Of a stretch of 64,000 nucleotides of DNA, positions 1 to 9,679 are shown in pieces. The stretch lies in contig JBBQJI010000002.1 of NCBI GenBank assembly GCA_038325765.1, positions 62,001 to 126,000 of the forward strand, given 5' to 3'. Source of the DNA: Xiheibacterium sp038325765 (GTDB lineage: Bacteria; Myxococcota_A; Polyangia; Nannocystales; Nannocystaceae). How positions within the stretch are numbered: the stretch's first letter is position 1; the number at the start of each line of letters is the position of its first letter. The position numbers were made by a program, and so were the translations under genes. Below the pieces are notes generated by a model. The model was not told the origin of the DNA. It ran no database searches and worked only from the letters and a program-made list of their open reading frames with translations.

Positions 1-195
1 TTGGCCGGCCGCGCCTCGGCCATCGCCCATGACATCCAGTGGCTGCACGGCCGCCTGGGCAAGCAACGCAGCACGCGGACGTGGATCAACGGCTGGTGCT
101 TCGACGGGCAGGGCACCGTCCGCGCGGCGGTCCAGATCCACCTCGTGCGCGCGTGGCTGAGTTGGGCGGCCCGCCAGGTGGCCACCGCCCCATGA
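1..195 (+). CDS. C-terminal fragment of an unrecognised protein
   Basis: This is the last 64 codons of a gene that begins before the window. The fragment is rich in Trp, Arg and Ala, and no family is recognised. Its TGA overlaps the ATG of the AAA ATPase gene that follows (ATGA arrangement), so the two are probably cotranscribed and translationally coupled. That suggests, but does not show, that the protein works with the ATPase. Confidence 0.5.
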   Translation: MAGRASAIAHDIQWLHGRLGKQRSTRTWINGWCFDGQGTVRAAVQIHLVRAWLSWAARQVATAP

Positions 196-1730
196 CGGTC
201 GCCGCCGAGTTCCGCGCCGAGCTCACGTGGGTGGTGCGGGCTGGCAGCCGGGCGATCTGCGTCGCCACCGACGACGAGGCCCGCGCCGTCGCCCTCGTCG
301 AGGAGGTGGGCGCTACGCTCGAGTGGCCGGTCCACACGTGGAGCCTCGCCGCGGGCAGTTTCGGCGCCACCGGCTCACACGGCGCCACCGGCTCACACGG
401 CGCATCGGGCCCGCGGGGCGGAGGCGAGGCCCGCGGCCTCGGCGAGCTCCTCGAGCGACTGTACGGCGATCGCGACGACGCGCTGTGGCTGCTGCTCGAC
501 GTGGCGGCCGTGCTCGATGCCGCGGCGCTGCGACGCTGCCGCGAGCTGGCCCAGCGCAGCGGCGGACCCACGGTGATCCTCATCGAGCGCGCCGCCGGCC
601 CCACCGCCCCGCTGATGCGCATCCCCGAGCTGGTGACGCTCAGCCTGCCGCCGCCCGACGCCGCCGAGCTCGGTGCGCGCCTCGAGTCGATCGCCGCCAG
701 CTTGCAGCACGCCGGGTGGCGCGGCGCGACCGACCGACTCGGTGGCGGCGACGCGGCGATCGTCGAGGCCGCCGCCGGCCTGCCAAGCTATGCGTTCGAG
801 CGCATCCTCGCCGAGGCCGTGCTCGCCCACGGCCTCGACATCGCCGCCGTCGTTCGCCACATCCGCACCGCCAAGCCCCACGTCATCGGCCGCGACGGCC
901 TGCTCGAACCGATCGCGACCACGCAAGCCACACGCCTGGGCGGCCTCGACAATCTCAAGGCGTGGCTGTCCCTGCGCAAGCTGACCTTCGGACCCGACGC
1001 GGTCGAAGCCGGCATCGGCCCAGCCCGTGGCTGTCTGCTCGTCGGCGTGCAGGGCTGCGGCAAGAGCCTCGCGGCGCGGGTGTGCGGCGACACGCTGGGG
1101 CTGCCGCTGGTGCGGCTCGAGCCCGGGCGCCTCTTCGGCGGCACGGTGGGCGAGAGCGAAGCCAACCTGCGCCGCGCCCTCGCCGACGTCGATCGCATCG
1201 CCCCGTTGGTGCTCTGGATCGACGAGCTCGACAAGGGCTTCGCCGGCGCCGAGGGCTCGGCCAGCGACGCCGGTACCGCCGCGCGGGTGCTCGGCGGCCT
1301 GCTCACGTGGCTGCAAGAGCGCACCCGGCCGGTGTTCGTGATCGCGACGGCCAACCGCGTCGACGTGCTACCCGCCGAGCTGCTGCGACGCGGACGCTTC
1401 GACGAGGTCTTCTTCGTCGACCTGCCGGGCGCGGACGCCCGGGAAGCGATCGCGGAGGTGCACTGGTCCGCGGCGCAGCGCGGCGCGACATTGCACCCCG
1501 ATCCGTGGCCCGAGCTCGCCGCGCTCGCCCGCGGCGCCGACGGCTACAGCGGGGCAGAGCTCGCCGCAGCGCTCGGCGAGGCGCGCGTCATCGCGTTCGC
1601 CGAACGACGGTCGTTGCGCGCCGACGACTTCGCGCAGGCCCTCGCCGCCAGCATCCCGCTCTCGGTGCTGCGCGCCGAGGAGGTCGCCGCGCTGCGCCGT
1701 TGGGCGAGTGGTCGCGCCCGCGTGGCCTGA
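192..1730 (+). CDS. Ycf46-like AAA family ATPase
   Basis: The 512-residue product has a poorly conserved N-terminal half and a C-terminal AAA domain. The Walker A loop GVQGCGKS lies at residues 285-292. A Walker B stretch, LVLWIDELDK, sits near 337-346, and an IATANR plus RRGRFDE arginine-finger region follows. The segment GLDNLKAWL just ahead of the ATPase core is typical of the Ycf46/FtsH-like AAA group found in cyanobacteria and chloroplasts. A short Gly-Ala-Thr-Gly-Ser-His repeat at about residues 58-71 comes from an 18-bp tandem duplication. The start at 192 is chosen because it overlaps the upstream TGA; a longer frame from 39 would overlap the previous gene out of frame and looks like shadow sequence. 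The substrate is unknown. A DUF1257 (Ycf35-like) gene lies 2.3 kb downstream, and the two families are both known from plastid and cyanobacterial genomes. Confidence 0.85.
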   Translation: MTVAAEFRAELTWVVRAGSRAICVATDDEARAVALVEEVGATLEWPVHTWSLAAGSFGATGSHGATGSHGASGPRGGGEARGLGELLERLYGDRDDALWLLLDVAAVLDAAALRRCRELAQRSGGPTVILIERAAGPTAPLMRIPELVTLSLPPPDAAELGARLESIAASLQHAGWRGATDRLGGGDAAIVEAAAGLPSYAFERILAEAVLAHGLDIAAVVRHIRTAKPHVIGRDGLLEPIATTQATRLGGLDNLKAWLSLRKLTFGPDAVEAGIGPARGCLLVGVQGCGKSLAARVCGDTLGLPLVRLEPGRLFGGTVGESEANLRRALADVDRIAPLVLWIDELDKGFAGAEGSASDAGTAARVLGGLLTWLQERTRPVFVIATANRVDVLPAELLRRGRFDEVFFVDLPGADAREAIAEVHWSAAQRGATLHPDPWPELAALARGADGYSGAELAAALGEARVIAFAERRSLRADDFAQALAASIPLSVLRAEEVAALRRWASGRARVA

Positions 1731-1752
1731 ACACGGCGGTCGGCTTTCGGCG

Positions 1753-1758
1753 TACGCT
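1753..1758 (+). promoter_or_regulatory. Putative -10 element of pepA
   Basis: TACGCT ends six bases before the GTG at 1765, so transcription would begin at or next to the start codon. No clear -35 was found and there is no Shine-Dalgarno sequence. The site supports the GTG start over an in-frame upstream start that overlaps the ATPase gene. Confidence 0.45.
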
Positions 1759-1764
1759 GCGTCC

Positions 1765-3252
<1,488 letters not shown>

Positions 3253-3267
3253 CGCACCGGTGGGCGA

Positions 3268-3630
3268 TCACTTCTTGGTCTCGACCAGGCGCGCGACCAG
3301 GCCGTGGGTGCGCAGCCCGGCGTAGCCGTGGGCCATGCTCGGCCGGCGGCGCGCAGCCTCGTCGCGCAGCATGATCTTGCGGACCACGTCGCGCGCCGAG
3401 TCGTCGAGTTCGACGAACTCGACGCCCATGCCCAGCGGATCCTCCGAGTACCGGACGACGCGCCCGCGGCCCTCGAAGAGGATCGGCTCCTCGGGAAAGA
3501 CCGTGAAGCGCAGCTCGATGAGCGCGCCGATGGGCAGCTTGGTGCCAAGGTGCACGCAGCAGCCGGTCTCCGAAAGATCGCTGACCGGTGTGGTGGTCCG
3601 CGGATCGGACTCGCTCGAGGCGGCGCTCAT
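3268..3630 (-). CDS. PilZ domain protein
   Basis: The product is 120 residues and consists of little beyond a PilZ-like beta-barrel. Features seen are DLSETGCCVHL near residue 17 (the D/NxSxxG motif with a variant ending), a PIGALIELRF strand and a GMGVEFVEL segment. PilZ domains bind cyclic di-GMP, but the N-terminal RxxxR arginine pair is not evident here, so binding is uncertain and it may be a non-binding or xDGMP-type PilZ. ATG at 3630 was chosen because the frame upstream is low-complexity and lacks domain character. It may act as a small adaptor for motility or polysaccharide output. Confidence 0.75.
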   Translation of the reverse strand: MSAASSESDPRTTTPVSDLSETGCCVHLGTKLPIGALIELRFTVFPEEPILFEGRGRVVRYSEDPLGMGVEFVELDDSARDVVRKIMLRDEAARRRPSMAHGYAGLRTHGLVARLVETKK

Positions 3631-3809
3631 GGGCACACGCCGGGCGCGTCGTCGGTCGCGGTTGTGGTCCGTGGACAAGGCAGTCGGCTCGCAGGTCGAT
3701 CCTGGCCCGGCGGCGTGACGGACGCAAGACTCTCCGCACTGAACTTTTGTGCGGTTCGAGGGGGAGGGCCCGCCCCTGCGTCGCGTCCCGCGCGCGCCCC
3801 TTCGCGCCG

Positions 3810-3815
3810 TACAGT
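3810..3815 (+). promoter_or_regulatory. Putative -10 element of zinc-ribbon gene
   Basis: TACAGT is followed by eight bases and then the GTG at 3824. This places the expected transcription start within a base or two of the start codon, and no ribosome-binding site is visible. Confidence 0.4.
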
Positions 3816-3823
3816 CGCGGGCT

Positions 3824-4036
3824 GTGAGCGACCGCGACGGGAGATTTCGCCGCCTGGCCCCCACTGGCGATCTGTTCGCGCACTTCGGCGTCGCCGAAGG
3901 GCCCGTCGCCGCAGGGCCCGAGCCGGCGCCCCTTCGCGTCGCCGCGGCCTGCAATCACTGCGGCTGGTTCGTCGACGTCGGCGCCGCGCGATGTCCGATC
4001 TGCGCCCAAGTCTGCGCCGGTGGGCCGCCGCCGTGA
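3824..4036 (+). CDS. Small zinc-ribbon protein
   Basis: The product is 70 residues. Its C-terminal half carries CNHCGWFVDVG followed by CPIC and a further Cys, a four-cysteine knuckle pair consistent with a zinc ribbon. The N-terminal half is short and acidic-aromatic (DLFAHFGV). The stop overlaps the GTG of the next gene (GTGA), so it is translationally coupled to the Ycf35-like protein. Function is not recognised. The coupling suggests a partner or metal-binding accessory of that protein. Confidence 0.6.
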   Translation: MSDRDGRFRRLAPTGDLFAHFGVAEGPVAAGPEPAPLRVAAACNHCGWFVDVGAARCPICAQVCAGGPPP

Positions 4037-4416
4037 GCCGCTTCGTCGAGGTCGCCCTCGCCCTCGGCTCGCTCGACGAGGTCGCCCTCGCCCTCGCAGA
4101 GCTCGGCATCGCCTTCGAGCGCATCGACGAACCGCTCGCGCTGCACGGCGGCGTCGAGTGTGGCGACACGCCCGTCGATCTCCGCGTCGCTGCCGGAGCG
4201 TGCGAGAGCGTGGAGGGCTTCGGCTTCGTCACCGATGCCCAGGGGCAGGTGCTGCTGGTCTGTGGCGAGCCCGACCGTCGCCGGCTCGAACGCACGCTCG
4301 TCGCCCCGGTGCAGGCGGTGGTGGCCAGGGCGCGCCTCGGTGTCGATCCGAGCCTGCAGGTCGACACGGTCACCGAGGAAGGCGGCACCATCCGCCTGCG
4401 CATTCGGCCGCGGTGA
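4033..4416 (+). CDS. Ycf35/DUF1257-like protein
   Basis: The 127-residue product begins SRFVEVALALGSLDEVALALAELG. This resembles the start of the DUF1257 (Ycf35) family, where a Ser-aromatic opening is followed by a helix and a 'DLDALxxALxxLG'-type segment. A central GFGFVTDAQGQVLLVCG hairpin and a final IRLRIRP strand also fit. DUF1257 genes are known from cyanobacteria and algal plastids and have no assigned reaction. The GTG at 4033 overlaps the previous TGA; an ATG at 3991 in the same frame would overlap the zinc-ribbon gene by 46 bases. The family assignment is by eye and moderate. Confidence 0.5.
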   Translation: MSRFVEVALALGSLDEVALALAELGIAFERIDEPLALHGGVECGDTPVDLRVAAGACESVEGFGFVTDAQGQVLLVCGEPDRRRLERTLVAPVQAVVARARLGVDPSLQVDTVTEEGGTIRLRIRPR

Positions 4417-4440
4417 TCGATTCGGTGATGGCTGCGGCGA

Positions 4441-5643
4441 TCAGTCGCGGAAGCGGACGTGGAAGTGGTGCACGTGGCTCCGCCAATGGCGGATGATGCC
4501 GTGCGAGCGGCCGCGGCCGCGGGGATACTGGAACAGCTCGTCCAGCTCCTCGTCGCCCACGCCGCGGGCCTTGGCGTGCTCGTAGAGGACCTCTTGGAGG
4601 CCGTAGTCCATGAAGATCACCTCGACGGCGCCGGTGTCGATGAACGCTCTCACGAGCGCCCATGTCCGCGCGACATCGAGGTTCTGCCGCGTCACGCCCG
4701 AGAACCGTGTCCGATGCCCGTCGGCACCGAGGAGCACGTAACCGACGTCGACGTCCACGCCCGCGCGATGCGAGAGGTGAGGATGCAGCGCCCCGCCCCC
4801 GCGCTTGCTGATGTCGCCGATGTGCACGGCCGGCGCGCCGCGATGACGACTTCGATACTGCTCCACGGCGCGCTCGATGGCGCGAATGGTTCGGGTCGTG
4901 CCCCACGCGAGGTGGGGACGCTTGATGAAGGCGTGCTCGCCGCCGAGCGCGAGCTGGGCGCTCACCGAGCTGCGCGGCCCGACCGCGACGCGACGCGTGC
5001 CGCTGCGTGAGGCCTTCACCGGCGCGGGGAGGAACTCGGGCACCACGCCACCGTCGACCTCGACCTGCAGGCGAGTGCCTGCGACGAGCCGGTTGGGGTC
5101 GCGGAGTTTGCCGCCTTGCATCCCCATCAACTCGGGGATCGTGAGACCGTGGGCGAGGGCGATCTCGCCGAGGGTGTCGCCCGGCCGTACGACGACCTCG
5201 AGCGACTTGCGGAGCCGTGGCGCGATCGTCGGACACACCCGCAAACGCTGCCCCACGCGGATCTTGTCGGGGTTGGTCAAGGCGGGGTTGAGTTGCATGA
5301 CCTCGGCGCGGCGCACGCCGTACCGGCCCGCGATTCCACCGAGGTGCTCGCCGGGCTCGACGACGTGCTCCCACAGCGGCACACGATGGTCACACTCCGG
5401 CGACGCCGGGGCCTGCGTGCGCTCGGGGATCTCGCGGCCCGGCGCATCGCCGTGCTCGTCGTCGTGCTCGTCGCGCGCGCCCGCCTCCGCCGTGGGGCCG
5501 GCAGACTCGCCGCTCGACTTGCCGCGCGCCGGCGGGCGGGATCCGGCGGCCGCGACCGACGGCAGCGCGGCGATGCAGAACACGCCCACGAGCCAGGCGA
5601 GCGCGGTCTTGCGATGTGTGGGCTCGGGCACTCGGTGTGACAT
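4441..5643 (-). CDS. LysM-containing murein endopeptidase, MepA (M74) family
   Basis: The 400-residue exported protein begins with a signal peptide ending near VAAAG. A charged linker follows, then two LysM modules: HVVEPGEHLGGIAGRYGV near residue 90 and VVRPGDTLGEIALAHGL near 145. The C-terminal domain is a penicillin-insensitive murein endopeptidase with the metal ligands SHRAGVDVDVGY (H...D pattern) and a final HVHHFHVRF. The enzyme should cut peptide cross-links in peptidoglycan in the periplasm, with the LysM modules anchoring it to glycan strands. ATG at 5643 is preceded by a run of G resembling a ribosome-binding site, and starting there gives a proper signal sequence. Confidence 0.88.
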   Translation of the reverse strand: MSHRVPEPTHRKTALAWLVGVFCIAALPSVAAAGSRPPARGKSSGESAGPTAEAGARDEHDDEHGDAPGREIPERTQAPASPECDHRVPLWEHVVEPGEHLGGIAGRYGVRRAEVMQLNPALTNPDKIRVGQRLRVCPTIAPRLRKSLEVVVRPGDTLGEIALAHGLTIPELMGMQGGKLRDPNRLVAGTRLQVEVDGGVVPEFLPAPVKASRSGTRRVAVGPRSSVSAQLALGGEHAFIKRPHLAWGTTRTIRAIERAVEQYRSRHRGAPAVHIGDISKRGGGALHPHLSHRAGVDVDVGYVLLGADGHRTRFSGVTRQNLDVARTWALVRAFIDTGAVEVIFMDYGLQEVLYEHAKARGVGDEELDELFQYPRGRGRSHGIIRHWRSHVHHFHVRFRD

Positions 5644-5818
5644 CCCCCCACGGTTGGTGGCACGGGGCGGCGCAGAACCGCAAAAAAGCCGCGATCGAAG
5701 GGAGCACGGGCCGTGAACATCCCCACGGCGCGGCGCGTCCCAGGCCGACGCGCGCCGGCTGATGACGCCCATTGGCCTTGCACCGCGACCGCAAACGTCC
5801 AAACCTCTGGCCAGCCCC

Positions 5819-6661
5819 ATGACTTGCACGAACCCGCGCTCCCGCCTGCGTCCCCTCCTCGTCACCGGTCTGCTCTCGGTCCTCGCCTGCGGCGGCGACG
5901 ACGAGACCGGCGCCGTCAGCGTTCGCTACACGCTGGGTGCCGCCAACAGCTGCGCGACCCTCGACGTCCAACGCGTCCGCGTCGACGTCGGCACCGGCGC
6001 AGGGGCCGAGTCGGCCGAGGACGATTGCGATCCGTCGCAGCCGATCATCATCGACGGACTGGAGGCCGGCAACTACCCCATGCTCGTCACCGCGGTCGAC
6101 AGCATGGGGTTCACGGTGATGGACAACCAGTCGGCCCCCACCACCGACGACAAGGTCGAGATCGTCGGCGGCAGCTCGCGCGACATCGAAGCCCAGCTCG
6201 CCGCGACCCCCGCCACCATCCGCGTGCGGTGGATCGTCTCGGTCGACGGCCAGCCCGCGCAGTGCACCTTCGTGATGCCGCAGGCGTTCGAGGTGATCGC
6301 CTACCAGAACAGTGGCACCAGCGTCCTGCTCACCCACCAGTTCGAGTGCGCACAGCCCCCCGGGTTCATCCCCGTCCCCGACGCCAACCGCGTGGTCAAT
6401 GGCCAGAACCTCGACGCGGTGACGGTGCGGATGCTCGACGAGAACAACGCCGAGCTCGAGCGCGTGGTCTTCGAGTTCGAGCCGCCGGGCCCGGGCCGCG
6501 TCATCGATCTCGATGTCCGCTGCAACGAGGCCAATGGCACCGTCACCTGCGAAGGCGAATCGGCGGTGGGCGGCGGCGACGGCGGGAACACGGGCGAGCC
6601 CACCGGCGGCGTCGATCCGTCCGAGGGCGACAGCACGTCGGCGGGCGACACGTCGGGCTGA
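5819..6661 (+). CDS. Secreted lipoprotein, unknown function
   Basis: The product is 280 residues. A short N-terminal region MTCTNPRSRL is followed by a hydrophobic core and the lipobox LSVLAC at about residues 19-24. The mature part has several Cys residues likely to form disulphides, beta-rich segments and a Gly/Ser/Asp/Thr-rich C-terminus. ATG at 5819 is preferred over 5762 because it leaves a normal lipoprotein signal peptide. The gene is divergent from the MepA-like gene across 175 bases with no other gene, and it ends against a strong hairpin. No family is recognised; this linker style is common in Nannocystaceae-like secretomes. Confidence 0.7.
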   Translation: MTCTNPRSRLRPLLVTGLLSVLACGGDDETGAVSVRYTLGAANSCATLDVQRVRVDVGTGAGAESAEDDCDPSQPIIIDGLEAGNYPMLVTAVDSMGFTVMDNQSAPTTDDKVEIVGGSSRDIEAQLAATPATIRVRWIVSVDGQPAQCTFVMPQAFEVIAYQNSGTSVLLTHQFECAQPPGFIPVPDANRVVNGQNLDAVTVRMLDENNAELERVVFEFEPPGPGRVIDLDVRCNEANGTVTCEGESAVGGGDGGNTGEPTGGVDPSEGDSTSAGDTSG

Positions 6662-6722
6662 GCGAGAACATCGTCCTTGGACCGCGGCGCTGCGACGCAC
6701 GCCGCTCCGCGATCGTAGGAAA

Positions 6723-6755
6723 AGAGGGCGCACCGGCCGAGCCGAGGCGCCCTCT
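6723..6755. terminator. Bidirectional hairpin terminator
   Basis: A perfect 9-bp inverted repeat, AGAGGGCGC at 6723-6731 and GCGCCCTCT at 6747-6755, encloses a 15-base loop. It lies between the convergent lipoprotein and VOC genes, with AAA on one side and a short T/C run on the other. Confidence 0.6.
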
Positions 6756-6801
6756 CTCGCGTCCGCGGCCCCTGCTCGCCTCGCGGGCGACGGCCGCCGC
6801 G

Positions 6802-7203
6802 TCAGGGCAGATGCAGGATCTGCACGACGTGCCCCGCCGGATCCCGCAGGTAGAACGACGTCGCCCCGTCTCGATGCGTGCGCACGGCTTGTGTGATCTC
6901 GGCGCCCAGCGCCGTGCCGTGCTCGACCACGACGTCGTGCCACGCGGTCACATCCGCCGCCGTGGGCACGAAGAAACCGAGGTGATCGAGCGGCGACCGC
7001 CCCTGCTCCACCGTGCGGTCGGCCGCGGCGCGATGCAACGCGAGGTTGTCGCTGCCGGTGCTCAGGTAGACGTTGTCGGGATCGGGCTGCCACTGCAGCG
7101 CCATGCCGATGACCTCGCGATAGAATTGCACGGTGGCGTCGAAGTGCATCGACGGCACCCACAGCGCGAGGTGGCGCAGGCCGACGAGTGCGGGCCGCGT
7201 CAT
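6802..7203 (-). CDS. VOC/glyoxalase family protein
   Basis: The 133-residue protein has the vicinal-oxygen-chelate fold. It shows LRHLALWVPSM at residues 9-19, FYREVIGMAL near 28, LDHLGFFVP near 72, and a C-terminal FYLRDPAGHVVQIL. Likely metal ligands are the His in RHLAL, the His in DHLGF and a Glu/Gln equivalent near the end. The glyoxalase/dioxygenase superfamily covers many reactions and the substrate cannot be inferred. The ATG at 7203 overlaps the TGA of the upstream rhodanese gene, so the two are coupled. Confidence 0.8.
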   Translation of the reverse strand: MTRPALVGLRHLALWVPSMHFDATVQFYREVIGMALQWQPDPDNVYLSTGSDNLALHRAAADRTVEQGRSPLDHLGFFVPTAADVTAWHDVVVEHGTALGAEITQAVRTHRDGATSFYLRDPAGHVVQILHLP

Positions 7204-7604
7204 CGCGCCAGCTCCCGGTGACCGCGGCCGGGCTGGGTCTCGGTGGTCTGCGGGCCGCCCCCACACACCCATCCGCCATCGGTGGGGTTGCCGCTCCAGC
7301 CCCCGCCCTGATCGAGGACACGCTCGAAGCCGAGCCCTTCGAGCACCGCTGCTGCCTTCGCCGAGCGACCGCCGGCCTTGCACGAGACGACGATGGTCCG
7401 ATCGCGAGGGAGCGCAGCGGCGACCTCGTCGGCGAACGCGGGGTTGGGCTGCATCCCTCCGGACTGCGTCTCGAGCAGCGGGATGTTGTAGGCGCCCGGC
7501 GCATGCCCGGCGTCGAATTCCTGGACGGTCCGCACATCGAGGAAGATCGCGTCGCTGTCGAGCAACGCGATCGCCTCGGCGCTGCTGATGATCTGCACCG
7601 GCAT
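7200..7604 (-). CDS. Rhodanese-like sulfurtransferase domain protein
   Basis: The single-domain protein is 134 residues. It shows FLDVRTVQEFDAGHAPGAYNIP (family hallmark DVR...E...GHI..A.N.P) and the active-site loop SCKAGGRS with Cys75. A C-terminal Gly-rich tail GGWSGNPTDGGW is also common in single-domain rhodaneses. It is expected to carry persulfide sulfur on Cys75 in the cytoplasm. It lies immediately before, and is coupled to, the VOC protein, which suggests a joint role in sulfur or aldehyde chemistry, but nothing else in the context narrows it. Confidence 0.85.
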   Translation of the reverse strand: MPVQIISSAEAIALLDSDAIFLDVRTVQEFDAGHAPGAYNIPLLETQSGGMQPNPAFADEVAAALPRDRTIVVSCKAGGRSAKAAAVLEGLGFERVLDQGGGWSGNPTDGGWVCGGGPQTTETQPGRGHRELAR

Positions 7605-7610
7605 CGGCGG

Positions 7611-7616
7611 ACCTTA
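7611..7616 (-). promoter_or_regulatory. Putative -10 element of rhodanese-VOC unit
   Basis: On the minus strand TAAGGT is followed by six bases and the ATG at 7604, the leaderless-type spacing seen at many genes in this window. No clear -35 is seen. Confidence 0.4.
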
Positions 7617-7660
7617 CCACCACAGCGGCGTGGTCTCCCGGGGATCCGAGCCGGCGGCGC

Positions 7661-8740
7661 TCAGCGCAGCGCGAGCGCCCGCGGCAGCGTCCGGCGCTGC
7701 GTCGCCCATAGCCCGCACAGCGCCCCGGGCCCGGCAACATGGGCGAGGTCGACGGCGCCGCGACCATCGACGCGCATCGTCGCCGTCGCGCCGAGCTCGC
7801 CGTCCCATCGCCGGGGGCCCGCCTCGGTGTCCAGGGCGAGCACGCACGCGCCCGCGTCGCACGACGCGATCGGCAGGGCGCGGATGGGTCGCAGCGTCGG
7901 CCCCTCCGCGACGAAGCCCCCCTCGAGCACCAACGCGGGGAACTCGGCGCGCTGGATCCACACCACCGTGTCACCGTCGACGAGTAGCGCCTGCACCGTC
8001 TGCTCGGGCGCGCCCCAGTCGCGGACACCCCACGTGTGCTGGCGCAGGCCGACTGCCCGCACCGCGGTGACCTCGTCGCCCAGCACGGCCGTGCCGTCGA
8101 AACGTCCGGTCTGCACGTAGCCACGCTGGGTCGCCCGACGCACCGCCCGCAGCAACGCGGGATCCCAGTGGGCCTCGCCCAGCCGCCGCGCGACGAGGTC
8201 GGGATCGTCGTCGACACCCGGCACGAACGGTGGCGCCAGCGCGTCGAAGACCAGATCGATCGAGCAGCGTCGCGCCCGGCGATCGGAGGTGGCCGGCGGC
8301 CGCTCGCCCGCTGCCGTCGCGGCGCACAGCCGCCCCTCGTAGCGCACCGACCATCGCAAAAGCGGCTGCACGCAGTCGAGGCTGAGTCCGGCGACGTTCC
8401 AGCGGTCGACGCTGGCCTGGGTCACGATCGTTTCGTCCGGTGGCACCCACCACACGCCGTCTTTGCGCAGCACCATCAGCCACACCCGATGCGCGGCGCG
8501 GCCAGGCATCCACTCGAGACGCGCGAGCAGCCCGAAGTCGGCCTGTGCGGCGATGAAGAGATAGTCCTCGGCGAAGCGGCGCCGACCATCCCACGCGTGC
8601 GTGGCCTCGTCATGGGCGCCCGGGCGCTGGCCGTCGCGTTCGACGAGCGCGCGACGCTTGTGCAGCACCCAGCGGGCGAGCGCGGCCTTGACCTGGGTGC
8701 GCAGACCCGCTGAATCGGCCGCCGGCGATCGAGCGCTCAC
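7661..8740 (-). CDS. Conserved hypothetical protein with RQHTWGVRDWG motif
   Basis: The product is 359 residues with no signal peptide or membrane segment. The centre carries GLRQHTWGVRDWG, resembling the G-x-RDHSWGxRDW motif of large uncharacterised lipocalin-like (DUF7064/AttH-related) proteins. Surrounding segments (RYEGRLCAATAAG, CSIDLVFDALAPPF) also fit a beta-rich ligand-binding fold. No reaction can be named. GTG at 8740 gives the start and has a TANNNT element nine bases upstream. The gene is divergent from the TPR lipoprotein. Confidence 0.6.
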   Translation of the reverse strand: MSARSPAADSAGLRTQVKAALARWVLHKRRALVERDGQRPGAHDEATHAWDGRRRFAEDYLFIAAQADFGLLARLEWMPGRAAHRVWLMVLRKDGVWWVPPDETIVTQASVDRWNVAGLSLDCVQPLLRWSVRYEGRLCAATAAGERPPATSDRRARRCSIDLVFDALAPPFVPGVDDDPDLVARRLGEAHWDPALLRAVRRATQRGYVQTGRFDGTAVLGDEVTAVRAVGLRQHTWGVRDWGAPEQTVQALLVDGDTVVWIQRAEFPALVLEGGFVAEGPTLRPIRALPIASCDAGACVLALDTEAGPRRWDGELGATATMRVDGRGAVDLAHVAGPGALCGLWATQRRTLPRALALR

Positions 8741-8749
8741 GCGGCTGCG

Positions 8750-8755
8750 AGCCTA
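8750..8755 (-). promoter_or_regulatory. Putative -10 element
   Basis: On the minus strand TAGGCT is followed by nine bases and the GTG at 8740. The spacing suggests a leaderless or nearly leaderless transcript. Confidence 0.35.
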
Positions 8756-8848
8756 GCACCGGGATGCGAGATGGGCTGCACACCCGATGCGAAGTCCCGC
8801 CGCTCGCGCCACTTGCTCGCCGCCCGCCGTCCATGCACGATTGAGCCC

Positions 8849-9670
8849 ATGCGCGCCCTCCTGCTCGCGTCGATGCTCGCGACGCTCCTGCCCGCCGGCT
8901 GCGACGACGGCCCCAAGGTCGATCCCGCCGCGGCCGAAGCCAAGCTCGCGTCCGATCTCGAGGCCGCCGCGGCCTGGACCCGCAACCACAAGTTCAAGGA
9001 CGCCGAGAAGGTCTACGAGACGATCCTCGCGCAGGATTCCGAGCAGCCCGAGGCCCTCGCCGGGCTCGCGCGCATCCGCTTCTCCGATGGCCAGCCCGAC
9101 GAGGCCCTCGTCCTCGTCGACCGGGCGGTCGCGGCCAAGGCCGACGACGCGGCCACCCACTCGCTGCGCGGCGAGGTCCTCGCCCGCAAGGAACAGCACG
9201 CCGAGGCGGCCGCGGCGTTCGCCAAGGCTGCGGCGCTGGATCCCGACAAGAGCGAGTACAGCCTGCCCCAGGGCGTGCAACTGAAGCTCGCCAAGCAATA
9301 CGACGAGGCCGAGAAGGTCCTGCGCGGCGTGGTCGAGCTCGACCCGATGGCCCAGTTCGTCTACACCGAACTCGGCGACGTGTTGCGCGGCCAGGGCCGC
9401 GACGACGAAGCCCTCAAGACGTACATGAAGGCGCTGTCGACGTGGGCGTCCGACAAGATGGCCCACGCCGGCGCCGCCCAGGTCTACGAGTCCAAGGGCG
9501 ACGTCGACCACGCGCTGACCGAGTGGTCCACCTACGTCCGCATGGACTGCTGCTCGGCATACTCCGACGACGTGGCGAAGACGCGGATCGTCGCGCTGCA
9601 AGCGGCGTCGAACACCCGGAACGTCGACGCGCCACCGGCCGACGCGCCACCGCCCGCCGTCGCCGAGTGA
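8849..9670 (+). CDS. TPR-repeat lipoprotein
   Basis: The 273-residue product has a signal peptide, MRALLLASMLATLLPAGC, with the lipidated Cys at 18. At least five tetratricopeptide-like units follow: DAEKVYETILAQD, GQPDEALVLVDRAVA, QHAEAAAAFAKAAALDP, YDEAEKVLRGVVELDP and GRDDEALKTYMKAL. A Pro/Ala-rich tail ends the protein. ATG at 8849 is chosen because it gives the lipoprotein signal. TPR lipoproteins usually act as scaffolds at the inner face of the outer membrane, but the partner here is unknown. The gene is convergent with the LolC/E-type permeases, nine bases between the stops. Confidence 0.8.
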   Translation: MRALLLASMLATLLPAGCDDGPKVDPAAAEAKLASDLEAAAAWTRNHKFKDAEKVYETILAQDSEQPEALAGLARIRFSDGQPDEALVLVDRAVAAKADDAATHSLRGEVLARKEQHAEAAAAFAKAAALDPDKSEYSLPQGVQLKLAKQYDEAEKVLRGVVELDPMAQFVYTELGDVLRGQGRDDEALKTYMKALSTWASDKMAHAGAAQVYESKGDVDHALTEWSTYVRMDCCSAYSDDVAKTRIVALQAASNTRNVDAPPADAPPPAVAE

Positions 9671-9679
9671 TCGCGGGCC